Under the pieces are notes generated by a model. That model ran no database searches and was not told the DNA's origin. It saw only the letters and a list, made by a program, of their open reading frames with translations. A stretch of DNA of 64,000 nucleotides, from assembly GCF_040869045.1 (NCBI RefSeq), contig NC_090321.1, positions 87,154,603-87,218,602 of the forward strand, given 5' to 3'. Positions 1 through 10,484 of the stretch are shown here, piece by piece (within the stretch, counting starts at the first letter, position 1; the number at the start of each line of letters is the position of its first letter). The position numbers and the translations under genes are program-made. The DNA is from Eurosta solidaginis (lineage: Eukaryota > Arthropoda > Insecta > Diptera > Tephritidae).

Positions 1-1790
1 TTCTGTAATTTGAAATAATATTTCAAGTATACAGTTTTATAGCTCTTTTAATTCTACCCTTACAAAGTGCAAATGTCAAGTTCATAGAAAATTCCGCCGA
101 TTTTTGGCAATTTTTTCCGTTTTTGACTATTTTGCGTTTCAAATCTATAATTACCTTATTCTGACCTGATCAACTGACCATGTATAATTACAAATACATT
201 GCTAGAGTTGCGCTTTTTCGTTCATTTCCGAGATTCGTTTTTTTCGTTCTTTTTGTTCATCTGTTCCTTTTTTTTCAAGCAAATTTGTTCACTGCCGCTC
301 AGACCGACGAAAAAAGTCAACAAGTATAGAGGGGGGTGTGTATGCAGCAATGCTTTGTGTAGGTATATCTAAATGTGTTATGAATAAATAAGTTAATATA
401 TATACATATGTATAATTAACTTCAAAAAAAGTTACAAATTTCGGAAGATCGAGGAATTTGAAAGAGTACAGCACAAATTGTAAATATGAACATAAATGTA
501 ATAATTAGTTTCTTACAAAAGATGTTTTTCATAAATATATACACACATATCGCATAAGTGGCATCATCGACATTCGTGCTCACTGTTAATTTCAACGTAT
601 GTATGTATGAATTTACAATGTTCGTGAACGAGAAGAGAGAAAGAATAACATTAGGTAAAACGAACTAAAAGAACAAATAGAACCGAAATCGAAGATCTAG
701 TTCACTTGTTCAGTTGAGAGACCCGGTCAATTGAACAAGTTCAGAACGAAACGACCCAACTCTCAAAAATATTTCGCTTTTGCTATTTTGTTTGTAGGTC
801 AGGTGAAGGCGGCGAGGAAAAAGATTTTTTTCTTCTCATTCGAAACTTCGAAATATCAGAACAGAAATGGAAATATGAAGTTTTGTATGGTATAGCCTCA
901 TGCGTAAAAGGAATAGCATATGTGCGTACGAAAGCCAAAAAACTATTTTCATACATTTCACACACGCGCCAATTTTTATGAGCGCCTGGTAATATAAAAA
1001 TGTTTCTTGCCCAATGATTCTTCTTCTTACACTTTGAAGACAAGGCAAGATGGATTTTTACAATGTCTTTGAAAAAATTAATTCTATAAGTTTGCTTTTG
1101 GACAATGTGTAGTAGGCGGGAAAGGAAGTTTTTCTCTTAGGTGTAGTAGTTTTGGGCTATATGTACGAGGCCAGACAGAAACTTTGAATGTGTTAGTAAG
1201 CGGAATCAAGTAGAAATAAAAATTTTGTCTGACTTCGATTTTTTGTTCTTCCTCTTATGTTTGTGATTTTGTTGTTGAGACGTATGCGGCAATGTAAGAT
1301 TTCCTCGCCAAAATCTAAGGTTGTGTTAGTTTTGGCCTATATGTACGAGGCCGGACGCAATGTTTTTAAATGTGTTGGTAATAAGAATCGACACAAAATC
1401 AAAATTTAAGATTTTGTCTCTGGTTTGACTTTTGTGCTTGAGGATGAAGCGAAGGCGGGTATGGAAGTTAGGAAAAATGTTTGCATATTTTTAGCGACAT
1501 TTGCTATTTTGTATGGTCGCCTATTACCATGCCAGCTTTCAATGGTTTTGAAATGCCCTTTTTAGCTTTGAGAACAATTTCTAACAATTGAAAGTAATTC
1601 AAAAATTGTTTGAATTTGGTTAGCTTTTAATTTTGTCAAATGGTTTAAGCACATTTTTATGTATTCTTGCAAAAAATTTTGCTTTGATATTGCATTCTAA
1701 GAAAACGCGCTTATAGGCAAATTTTTGCTATTTTGGCGCAATATCAGAATTTTTATAATTTCAGCTAAAAAAAAATAAAGAAGGATTTTA
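1..1790. other. AT-rich intergenic DNA, no gene seen
   Basis: No reading frame here resembles a known protein. The short open frames are AT-rich and lack domain motifs. Apart from the 182-bp duplication listed separately I see only homopolymer-rich and simple sequence. Confidence 0.6.
1141..1435. repeat. Imperfect 182-bp direct duplication
   Basis: The core 'ctatatgtacgaggcc' occurs near 1158 and again near 1340, a spacing of about 182 bp. The similarity extends on both sides: a preceding 'tagttttgg' and a following G/C-rich patch, then a 'gattttgtct' stretch. It looks like an old local tandem duplication. I do not recognise it as a named element. Confidence 0.5.
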
Positions 1791-1796
1791 ACTGGA

Positions 1797-1853
1797 GCGG
1801 TCTTCGAACCCACGAAATCGTACAACAATGTAGTTGCCTACACAGCTGTGCCA
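1797..1853 (-). repeat. tRNA-like SINE head (A and B boxes)
   Basis: Read on the minus strand, 'tggcacagctgtg' fits the pol III A box and 'gtgggttcgaaga' fits the B box, about 40 bases apart as in a tRNA. The sequence does not fold into a complete tRNA as far as I can judge, and is followed by an A/T-rich body. A tRNA-derived SINE or tRNA pseudogene is more likely than a functional tRNA gene. Confidence 0.45.
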
Positions 1854-1859
1854 CAATAG

Positions 1860-2979
1860 TTTGTGAAGTTTAATAGCCTAACAGGCAGTTATAAGCATGA
1901 GTTTCAATCTAGTGAGTGGTGAGTGGTGATTGAATGCGTGGAACATATATATAATTTCTAACTTGGAAACATATTTATATGTTGTACAAAGGAGATAGCC
2001 CTAGTACTTTTTACTTAGCAGCATTCATTAGAGATGCCAAATGAAATTTATATTATCCAGTAACCCTACACATTTTTATGGTGGCCTGGTGAATTGGGCT
2101 CTTTTTCAAATTTTCTGCCTTCTTCTGTACCTTATAAAAAGAAACTTTTATTGATTTTTGATTGAAATTGATACAAGTGCTTTACACCTGCACCAAAACA
2201 CCATATTAAATAATAGCCTCCTAAGACCTTACTTAAAAAATATTTCCAATATATTTGCACTAATCAGAGAATTTTTTGGTAACAGACGAACAGAGAAAAT
2301 CGTTAAGAGAATTTTCTGTTACGTCTTGCACCCTGGTAAGTTAACATGAATTTGGGAATAGTGGTGAAGTGCAAGACGTGTCACATGCAAATGGATCCTA
2401 AGCAGTTGATGCCAAAAAAACGCCTTCTCATTGTGTTTAAATTCTCTGATACCGAAATCATCTCAAGTCACAAAAATTGTCTCTAAAGGAAAATCTCAAA
2501 TTTAGAGACTTGAGATGATACTGAATTACAGAATTCAGCCGTTAATTGCTTCTATCGTAATTCTCTGGTTGGGATGGGTGAGATGTTGTACTCTCGTATA
2601 ATGGTTGGGAAGGAAGAGAGCGGAGACTTAATAACATCTGAGTCTCCATGATGCAGTTCCATTCTTGTCGTTCTGTTGTCGTCTTGTTTCGCTACAATTT
2701 ACGTTCCCCGTAGGAAACAACTTTCCATGCGTCTGTCCGCTTATCTGGTATTCTGTGTTGTCTGTGATTATTGTCCGATGTGTCATTTGCCGTGGTTTAT
2801 TTTAGGATTTTATATGAAAAGAAAATCAAGTGCATGAAAATTATGTTTATGTATGTATGCAGTGCGAATAGTTTATACAAGTATCCACCCCAGCTTAGAC
2901 CAGGTCCAACTAGCATGCACGCCCGTATAACATAGCACCGCCACTGTAACATCTGGCGATTCGACATGGTACATTACAA
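1860..2979. other. Intergenic DNA, no gene seen
   Basis: No coding feature could be supported. The stretch from about 2880 to 2979, next to the LINE-A copy, is G/C-richer but is not part of the LINE as judged from the other copies. Confidence 0.5.
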
Positions 2980-4032
2980 ATCCGACAGCACTTTATCGCC
3001 GAAGGAGATGGAAACTTTGTCATTGTGCTTACACGGATTCGATAGCGAAGTTTGAATGCCATAGATCGTAATGGGCATTGAAATCGCTTAAGATAATGCA
3101 ATTGTTGCCAGAGAGGAAGGCGCTGATATTAGGGCGGTATCCACTGGGGCAACAGGTGGCAGAAGGGATGTAGATTTTGATGATTTCTAAGTTTGCATCG
3201 CCTGACCGGACAGATAGGCCTTGACGTTCTTAGACATTGTCACTGCGGTCGATGCCAGGATCAAATATATGATATTGCACAGAGTGGTGTATGATAAACG
3301 CGAGGCCGCCTCCATTTCCGCTCATGCGATCTTTTCTGTGGACATTATACCCAGAACAGGTTTGCAGTGCAAATCTTGCTGTGAGTTTAGTCTCTTGAAT
3401 CACAGCAATGCGGATGTTGTGTCGCTTCATAAAATCGACTATCTCCGTGATCTTCCCAGTTAGTCCATTACAGTTTAACTGCAGGATTCTGAAGTGCATA
3501 GGGGGAGACGTCGCCACTGTGGGAGTAAGTGACGGGTGACTACGCCTGGGATGAGGAAGGCCAGGACGCAACTGCTGTTGTGGCCCTGGGACTGGGCGCC
3601 TTGGGCAAGCATTGGGGAACCCGGCAGATTGGGCTTTGTGACCTGGCAACATTGCGCAATGAAACCCATCGTGGGGTTGCCGTCGCGCAGACCAGAACAT
3701 CTAGGAAATTGGCACCGCCCAAGGCAGGAGCTGCATTGGGCGGATGTCACAAACATATATATTCTGTGCTGGCAAACGGTGCAAACGGAGTTAGGGACTA
3801 GGAGTCTGTTTCCCTGTCCTACACGATTGCTGCCGGAAAAGAGGGGGGAGAAGACGGGGGCAGGGGCTGATGCTCAGCAGTGCTACCGACTCTACTACGG
3901 AGATGGTAGTTATGAGTGGTAGCAACTGTGAGGGACGCAACAAATTAAATGGGGTTACACTGAAGTGACAGTCCTTAGTCGGGAAAAATCCCGAGTCGCC
4001 CCGGTACATAGAACCGACTGCCTTGGGAAGCG
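2980..4032 (-). pseudogene. LINE-A copy A (non-LTR retrotransposon), internally deleted
   Basis: The 5' end is at about 4032, with the same start as the copies at 7586 and 46259 (reading 'ttcccaaggc', then 'gtcggttctatgtaccgg'). Reading leftwards come the first codons of the ORF, a deletion removing the 2A/PHD-like segment present in the other copies, a basic proline-rich linker, and an AP-type endonuclease N-terminus (RILQLNCNGL, then IQETKL) at about 3540-3430. Next is the catalytic-type segment ending DFNAH near 3075. Just after, the sequence jumps about 500 codons to a segment that precedes the reverse transcriptase in copy B, then stops resembling LINE-A at about 2980. It is inactive, with two internal deletions and no RT. 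Confidence 0.75.
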
Positions 4033-4267
4033 TCCTTAAGTCCCTAGGCGGTGTTGGCTCATCAATCAGATGTCTGTTGGGATGCCCAAGTTTCTGGGTA
4101 TTCAACAGGAACTGTTTGGTTAGCATCTCATTTCTCTCCCTCATTTCTCTCGCTGAGAATACTCCCCGCCTCATTATGTAGATGGTGTTCTGGGGACATA
4201 AGAAGACAGCCCGTGGCGGTCCTGAAAGCAATATTTTAGGCCTTTAGCTTATTCCGGTGGCAAATTT

Positions 4268-5660
4268 TTAGGCTTGGCGACCATATAGGGGACGCGTAGC
4301 ATGCAATCGGCTGGCCAATTTGTATGTGGTAATGAGCGTTTCTTTGTCTTTTCCCCAAGTACTGCCAGCAAGGGATTTGAGTATTTTATTACGGCTATGG
4401 TTTTTCGGTACAATTGCGGCTGCGTGCTCACGAAAATGTAGATCCCGATCAAACGTTACACCCAAGATTTTGGGGTGTAGAACAGTCGGTAGCGTAGTGC
4501 CATCGACGTGTATGTCCAAAATGGTTGACATTTGGGACGTCCATGTTGTAAATAAGGTCGCGGAGGATTTAGTCGGTGATAATGCCACGTTTCGCGCGGC
4601 GAAAAAACTGGAGAGATCAGGGAGGTAGCCGTTTATTTTGTTACATAGCTCATCGATCTGTGGGCCTGAGCCTGTGGCCATTATTGTGCAGTCATCGGCG
4701 TAGGAAACGATAGTAACTCCTTCTGGTGGCGAAGGTAGCTTTGATATGTAGAAGTTAAACAAAAGTGGGGATAGGACACCACCCTGTGGCACTCCTTGTT
4801 TAATTCATCTTCGTTTTGATGTTTCATTTCTAAATTACACCGATGCCTGCCGACCACCCAGATAATTTGCCGTCCAACTTTTTAAGACATGGGGGAAGGG
4901 TAGACCCTTCCAGGTTTTGCAGTAACGTGCCATGGTTGACCGTATCAAAAGCTTTTGATAGGTCTAGCGCAACGAGTACTATTCTATGGTGGGGGTTTTG
5001 ATTTAAACCGCAATTTATCTGGGTGCTGATGGCGTTTAGCGCGGTGGTGGTGCTATAAGAGTTTTCTGAAGCCATGCTGATGGCAGGCTAGCTGCAAATT
5101 TGCTTTGAAGTAGGGGAGCAAAATGGCTTCAAGCGTCTTGGCTACTGGCGATAGGAGAGATATGGGCGATATGACTCTCCTGTGTTAGCTCGTTTCCCAG
5201 GCTTTAGTAGCGGGACCACCTTGGCCATTTTCCATTTTTCGGGTATGCCAAAGGTGGAAAGGGACAGGTTGAAGACACGTGCTAAATATTTGAAACCCTC
5301 TTTCCCTAGGCTTTTAAGCATCGGCATTGCTATGCCGTCTGGGCTTACTGCTTTGGATGGTTTAGCATGACCGATGGCATCCTCAACCTCTTTGGCGGTG
5401 ATGGTAATTGGTGACGCGCTGAATTTATGTTTATGTGCGTGTCTGTTGGCCCTCCGTCTATCTTTGTCGACCGTAGAATGCATTATATATTGTCCGCAGA
5501 AAGCGCTTGCGTATTTTTTCGCATCCGACAGCACTTTATCGCCAAAGGCGATGGAAAATTTGTCATTGTGCCTAGACGGATTCGATAGGGACTTTACGGT
5601 GGACCAAAGTTTACCTACACCGGCAGAGAGGTTACAACCGCTTGGTGCTCCTCCCATTTC
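4268..5660 (-). pseudogene. LINE-A reverse transcriptase region, frameshifted
   Basis: Conserved RT blocks can be read in order on the minus strand: 'PSKAVSPDGIAMPML' (about 5345-5300), 'LDLSKAFDTVNHG' (about 4975-4935), 'PQGGVLSPLLFNFYIS' (about 4790-4745) and the catalytic 'VSYADDCTI' at about 4712-4685. They lie in different frames, separated by indels at about 5142 and 4800, so no full enzyme can be made. The intact YADD shows the damage is from indels, not loss of the active site. Confidence 0.8.
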
Positions 5661-6104
5661 GCCCGCTTGTGTTCATCCACAAGCAATCTGATGCGTTGGT
5701 TTATATCCCTTATTTGGGGGTCGCCGGGATCGAGCTGTCTTACAAGGTCACGTTTTCTCGCTAAACTTGCGGCCTCCATCGGGAAGTGGGGCCGAATTTC
5801 GGGAATTCTACCGGCGGGAATGAAACGAGGCGAGGCGGATTCAATGACCTTGCGGAAAGCACGCTCCCCTTGGCGGGCATCTGTCGGGATAGGGAGTCCA
5901 GCAAAGCGGTTGTTTGTAAAGGATTTGTATTCGTCCCACTTTCCTTTTTTAATGTTAATGAAAGTGCGTTTTTCTGTGACGATGAAGTCGGCGGAACGCT
6001 CGAGCGAAATAAGTATAGGCAGGTGGTAGGATGCCAATGTTACCATCGGCTGCCAGTTGACGCAGTTTACGAGTTCTGCGCTCACGACAGCTTCCTACAG
6101 CTTC

Positions 6105-6650
6105 CTACCATACGTGTGGGGCGTCTCCGTTTATAGTGCAGAACGTCGTTTCTTCTATTTGATCCGCTAACATCTCACCCCTACTGTCCACCCGCAAGTT
6201 TGAATGCCATAGATCGTGATGGGCATTGAAATCGCTTAAGATAATGCAATTGTTGCCAGTGAGTAAGGCGCTGATATTAGGACGGTATCCACTGGGGCAA
6301 CAGGTGGCAGAAGGGATGTAGATTTTGATGATTTCTAAGTTTGCATCGCCTGACCGGACAGATAAGCCTTGACGTTCTAAGACACTGTCCCTGCGGTCGA
6401 TGTCGGGATCAAATAAATGATATTGCACTGAGTGGTGTAAGATAAACGCGAGACCGCCTCCATTTCCGCTCTCACGATCTTTTCTGTGAACATTATACCC
6501 AGAACAGGTCTGCAGATCAGATTGCTGTGAGTTTAGTCTCTTGAATCGTAGCAATGCGGATGTTGTGCCGCTTCATGAAATCGACTATCTCCGTGATCTT
6601 CCCAGTTAATCCATTACAGTTTAACTGCAAAGTTCTGAAGTGCATAGAGG
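6105..6650 (-). pseudogene. LINE-A AP-type endonuclease region
   Basis: On the minus strand the segment reads LQLNCNGLTGK ... IQETKLT ... HRKDRESGNGGGLAF ... ILSDFNAHHDLWHS. These are the N, QETKL, GGG and DFNAHH blocks of apurinic-like endonucleases of non-LTR elements, which nick the target DNA. A frame change at about 6535 separates the first part from the rest. The same domain is present in copy A, with slight differences. Confidence 0.8.
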
Positions 6651-7049
6651 GAGACGTCGTCACTCTGGGAGTAAGTGACGGGTGACTACGCCTGGGTGTG
6701 GAAGGCCAGGACGCGACTGCTGTTGTGGCCCTTGGACTGGACGTCCTTGGGTAGGCATTGGGGTACGCGGTGTATTTGGGTATGCGGCCTGGCAACATGG
6801 CACAATGAAACCCGTCGGGGGGTTGCCGTCGCGGAGACCAGAACATCTAGGAAAGTGGCACCGTCCTTGGCAAGATCTGCATTGGGCGGATGTCGCAAAC
6901 ATATATATTCTGTGCTGGCAGACGGTGCAAAGGGAGGCGGGGACTAAGAGTCTGTTTCCCTGACCTACACAATTGCTGCCGGAAAAGAGGGGGGAGAAGA
7001 CGGGGGCAGGGGCTGATGCTCGGCATTGCTCCCGACTCTACTACGGAGA

Positions 7050-7562
7050 TTATAGGTATGAGTGGGAGCAGCCGTGTGAGCTGGTGGTGCCGCGGGCGCG
7101 AGCAGCAGCGGGTACATGTTGTGGCTTGCTGAGCAGCGGGGATGCTGGAAGGTAGCGGGGGGGAGGGGCGCTATGGCGCAGACTACGGGACGTCTTAGGG
7201 CGTGAACAGCAAGGAGCCACAAAAGATTTATAGAAGTTACGTGGACGGGTGGATTTGGGATCTAGCCCAGAACAACCTGTCCGATGCCACCATCCCTTAC
7301 ACGAAACACATTGACAAGAGTATGACCGTTCTAAAAATATTCTTTTCCGGCAGATGCAGCAAAACCATTTCTCAGGACCGGGGTCAGGAGACGGGACCGG
7401 ATTGGGTTCTTTACATTCCCGGAGCAAGAGAATATGGAGCAGTCCCGCTGCAAGGAGCTGCTGGGAGGATGACAATTTGTGGGAAGGACGTAACAAATTA
7501 AATGGGCTTGCACTGAAATTGCAGTCCTTGATCGGGAAAAATCCCGAGTCGCTCCGGTACAT
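7050..7562 (-). pseudogene. LINE-A ORF N-terminus with PHD-like zinc finger and decayed 2A-like motif
   Basis: This is the start of the element's reading frame (170 codons open). After about 45 residues comes a leucine-rich stretch and then 'EPNPVPSP', where the copy at 46259 has 'EPNPGPSP'; a G-to-V change destroys the 2A core. A cysteine-rich segment follows (WFCCICRKRIFLERSYSCQC then CKGWWHRTGC), with the C-x2-C ... C-x-C ... H ... C arrangement of PHD-like fingers. Its role in the element is unknown; PHD-like fingers occur in ORF1 of some CR1-like LINEs. Confidence 0.7.
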
Positions 7563-7586
7563 AGAACCGACGGCCTTGGGAAGCGC

Positions 7587-7797
7587 TCAGGCCATCCCTC
7601 CCTACCCCCAATTTCCATGATGAGTTTGGGGTCGCCAGAGCCTCGTCTGTTAGTGAAACATAATTCGCCGCGGATAGGTGAGATTGACAATTGGGTTTGG
7701 AGAAGCTATATATTGCGCTGGCAACCTGAAGGGTTGCGCTATACATCCCCTTGAATCTGGTATTTTAGTTGCTTCTTAGGACAAGCATACCTACCGG
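7587..7797 (-). repeat. SINE-Q copy 1, partial
   Basis: Matches the part of SINE-Q running from 'caggccatccctccc' to the terminal 'tttag...cataccta' region of the complete copy at 7843-8249. The half carrying the CAA tail is absent: the LINE-A 5' end abuts it at 7586. The LINE-A junction may mark an insertion into, or recombination with, this repeat. Confidence 0.7.
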
Positions 7798-8370
7798 ATA
7801 CATTGTATTTTTGCGCAGAACACTTTTTCCGTTGGCAGCCTTGTTGTTGGTGTTGTTGTAGCGATAAGTTTACTCCCCCTTTGTGGAGTGTTATCGATGT
7901 GATGGTCCTTTGCCGGATACAGATCCGGTACGCTACGGTTACACAGCACCATTAAAGTGCTAGCCCGACCATCTCGGGAACGATTTATATGCCCACAGTA
8001 AACCTTCAGGCCATCCCTTCCTCCCCACAAGTTCCATGATAAGCTTGGGGTCGCCAGAGCCTCGTCTGTTAGTGAAACAGGATTCGCCGCGGATAAGTGA
8101 GGTTGACAATTGGGTTTGGAGAAGCTATATATTGCGCTGGCAACTTGAAGGGTTGCGATACACAGCCCCTTGAATCTGGTATTTTAGTCGTCTCTTCCGA
8201 CAGGCATACCTACCGCGGGTATATTCTGACCCACCGCTGGGGACCCTAACCTTTCGGCCGCGCTTATAAAAAATTGCCCTGGCAGGTTCACCAATGGGGT
8301 GGGATCAAAATTAAATGCGTCCAAAATCTCTATACAAAAAATCCATGTCATGTACACAAAATTTTTTTTT
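7798..8370 (-). mobile_element. Fold-back (FB) family fragment, centre, split by SINE-Q
   Basis: The pieces 7798-7842 ('tatttttgcgcagaacac') and 8250-8370 ('cggccgcgcttataaaaaat') are the reverse complement of the central part of the FB elements at 59043-59570 and 61036-61742. They are separated only by a SINE-Q insertion. The match becomes weak after about 8345. The right arm of the same element may be the piece at 16060-16165, on the other side of the errantivirus. Confidence 0.55.
7843..8249 (-). mobile_element. SINE-Q copy 2, complete CAA-tailed short retroposon
   Basis: A unit of about 407 bp with a (TTG)n start on the plus strand, that is a (CAA)n 3' tail on the minus strand. It is flanked by 'cctt' at 7839-7842 and 8250-8253; removing it rejoins the FB sequence around it. 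Near the 5' end on the minus strand, 'ggtaggtatgcc' and 'cagattcaagg' about 45 bases apart are candidate pol III A and B boxes. It has no coding capacity. Variable-length target duplications here and at the other copies indicate target-primed reverse transcription. I know no established name for it. Confidence 0.75.
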
Positions 8371-8436
8371 TTTTGCAATATGCAACTTGCTTCAGGATAC
8401 GGCAAAAATTTCCTTCTGAAAAAGTTAACCTGAGCG

Positions 8437-8745
8437 TACACATAAGAACACACTTGGGCCGGCTTATCCTTTTGTGGAGTTTCCAGGGTACACATCAGCA
8501 CACACTGGAAACGGTCACTCGTTACTTGCGATACTTTCAGCGTACCCATAAGAACACGCTAAAGATTCGCAATATGTCCAGGGCGTTGTGGAGCAACTGT
8601 GCCTTAGTAGGTTGCCTTCAATATGATTGTCGACGACTAAAAAGGAGTGACACAGCCTCCCCTGACCAAAACCATAATTATTTAAAGACTAATGTACTGT
8701 GAAACGCCAACTTGGTACATGTCGCCGTTGCCATAAGAACACGGT
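8437..8745 (+). repeat. Repeated 'cataagaacac' motif in the errantivirus leader
   Basis: The 11-mer occurs at 8441-8451, 8547-8557 and 8732-8742, and with two changes at 8493-8503. The first three are 52 and 54 bp apart, with the shared preceding 'gtac'. It lies in the untranslated leader upstream of gag, where the gypsy element of Drosophila carries its repeated insulator sites. The motif differs from the gypsy insulator site, so a regulatory role is only a possibility. Confidence 0.5.
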
Positions 8746-8997
8746 AAAAGTTTCACAAATGTAACTAAAGTCCTTTTTTTCTTTGCAGGAAACTGTCAAA
8801 GTGTAAGGACAACCTTAAAACTAAAACAAAAAACAAACAAATCGTCTGTGCTATAAGGACTACCCCGTCAGGTGATCGCGAACGCCAGTAAGTAACAAAA
8901 AAAAAATAAAAAACAATTTTTAAAGAGCCACCGTGCGCCAAATTAAAATTTAAAAATATATTTTTTAATCTCAAACTAAATTTTTTTTTTATCTGAA

Positions 8998-9906
8998 ATG
9001 GACGCTTTAGCCACGAAAGTTAATGAACTTAATGGGGGCATTAATGCTCTCCTCGAGCAGATTAGGCGGCTTGAGACACGCCTTGGGGGTATAGAAAGCA
9101 ACGGTGTTGCTCTGAACTCTAGGCTAGGGAAAATTGAATGCAATAACGCGAGTTTAGAACAAAATCTTGCCAGAATCGATGAGCGATTGGGAAGAGTAGA
9201 ACAGGGTGGCGTAAGAACGCAGCCACAGGGGGTATTGGCAGCGGTGCGAACACCACTGTCGGAGCAAGACCTAAAGGATATTGGCAGACTCCCCGACTGC
9301 GTGAAGGAGCTGGAAGTTTTTGAAGGCAGCCCTTCTCAATACATCTCTTGGGTTCACAGCGTTGAAGGAATTCTGTCGGACTACGATATCGTCAAGGAAA
9401 GGCCTCTGTATCGTGCCATCCTGCAACATATTAGGCAGAAAATCCGTGGCTTTGCCGATGCAGCACTGGTAGCGTATAATGTTTTCGATAGCGATTGGGT
9501 AGAAATAAAAAGGGTATTATCGCTGCATTACGCAGACAAAAGGGACATTAGGACTTTAGAGCACCAACTGAATCAGCTAGCTCAGAGAGGTTCAAAACTA
9601 GATGATTTCTACGCAACGGTCAATCGTCATTGTCTCGCAGCCCCAAAACCTGCGGAAAGAATGGATGTCGACGACAGTGTTCAAACCAGACAGGTGAACT
9701 ACATGAACCGACCGACGAATAACAACGCCTTCAAAAGGAGACCTGCATCATCGATTGAAAAGATGCCCAAACAGCAGAGGCTCTACAACATGGAAGCCAA
9801 CAGCGCAGATGTAGAAAGCGGACCTTCGACGTATGCTGAATCGACAGAAGGCAACTTCCAGCAGGTAAATTTTATGGCGGACGGGCCACCAGCCTATTTC
9901 ATATGA
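8998..9906 (+). CDS. gag: Errantivirus Gag, internally shortened
   Basis: The 302-residue frame starts at the first ATG after a splice-acceptor-like 'tttctttgcag'. Residues 1-75 form a heptad-rich coiled coil of the kind at the N-terminus of gypsy Gag. A capsid-like helical region follows ([21 protein letters not shown]) and then a low-complexity basic tail. There is no CCHC zinc knuckle, which is normal for errantiviruses. The protein is shorter than the 400-plus residues usual for the group. The switch from a capsid segment to a proline/methionine-rich tail around residue 215 suggests a deletion of about 100 codons. The frame ends at 9906, overlapping the next frame by four bases in the -1 frame, as expected for ribosomal frameshifting into pol. 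Confidence 0.8.
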   Translation: MDALATKVNELNGGINALLEQIRRLETRLGGIESNGVALNSRLGKIECNNASLEQNLARIDERLGRVEQGGVRTQPQGVLAAVRTPLSEQDLKDIGRLPDCVKELEVFEGSPSQYISWVHSVEGILSDYDIVKERPLYRAILQHIRQKIRGFADAALVAYNVFDSDWVEIKRVLSLHYADKRDIRTLEHQLNQLAQRGSKLDDFYATVNRHCLAAPKPAERMDVDDSVQTRQVNYMNRPTNNNAFKRRPASSIEKMPKQQRLYNMEANSADVESGPSTYAESTEGNFQQVNFMADGPPAYFI

Positions 9907-10484
9907 GGACTACCGCGCAATCCAGTATACCCTATCTCACTTGTTTGACACCAAACAAAGTAGCTCTAAAGTTCTTAGTTGACACAGGGGCAAATAAAAA
10001 TTTTATAAGACCTGAATTGGCAACTAATACAGTCCCAGTCAATCCACCTTTCTCAGTAACCACCGTATCAGGACCTGTAGTAATAAACAAAAAAATCAGT
10101 GGGAGATTTTTCCAAAATGCTGGTAACGAAGCTATGGTGACCTTTTACGCACTTCCTGGTTTAAGCTCGTTTGATGGGATAATAGGCGATGACACCCTCA
10201 AAGAACTGGGTGCCGTCATAGACAGGAAAAAACATGTCCTTACAATAGATCCCAATATAAGAATTCCGCTCAAAAACAAAGTCGTAGGAAGCCTAAATTT
10301 TTTCGAAACTGACGATATAGCCGACGCAATTCTCCCAAGCCTAAAAGCCATGATAGAAAAGTATTCTCATTTGTTCGGTCCACTTAACATCAAATCAAAT
10401 ATTAAAACCACAGTTCGAGCTGAGATAAGACTACCACGAATGAGCCCATATACACGAAAAGTTACCCATATCCTTCAAAAATGA
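9903..10484 (+). CDS. pol: Errantivirus aspartic protease and start of Pol
   Basis: This 193-residue frame overlaps the end of gag in the -1 frame. The retropepsin motif '[15 protein letters not shown]' lies near residue 30, and the flap/ILG-like '[10 protein letters not shown]' near residue 90. The last 40 residues are the linker leading into the reverse transcriptase. The frame closes at a TGA within a run of A residues at about 10476-10484; the RT frame starts four bases upstream in another phase. This is a one-base slip in a homopolymer, not a normal gene boundary. Confidence 0.85.
   Translation: MRTTAQSSIPYLTCLTPNKVALKFLVDTGANKNFIRPELATNTVPVNPPFSVTTVSGPVVINKKISGRFFQNAGNEAMVTFYALPGLSSFDGIIGDDTLKELGAVIDRKKHVLTIDPNIRIPLKNKVVGSLNFFETDDIADAILPSLKAMIEKYSHLFGPLNIKSNIKTTVRAEIRLPRMSPYTRKVTHILQK

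Larger units (their letters stand above)
4033..7586 (-). pseudogene. LINE-A copy B (non-LTR retrotransposon), near full coding span
   Basis: Read from 7586 leftwards this copy has the ORF start with a zinc-finger region, an AP endonuclease, a reverse transcriptase with a YADD motif, and a C-terminal tail ending around 4035 in HPNRHLIDEP. Several frameshifts break it into pieces at about 7562-7050, 6846-6105, 6085-5615, 5657-5142, 5075-4830, 4792-4268 and 4231-4035. The 3' UTR and last part of the ORF (seen in the fragment at 16399-17050) are missing, and the copy abuts the 5' end of copy A. The RT type resembles the Jockey/I groups of insect LINEs, but I cannot place the clade more exactly. 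Confidence 0.8.

Noticed and set aside
3529..3922. Plus-strand open frames of 90-128 codons over LINE-A (also 6675-6963)
   Set aside because: They are antisense to the LINE-A linker and endonuclease region. Their recurrence in copies A and B reflects shared LINE sequence, not a gene.
8250..8998. A 5' LTR for the errantivirus
   Set aside because: No segment in this interval matches the presumptive 3' LTR, and no tRNA-complementary site starting with TGG was found ahead of gag.
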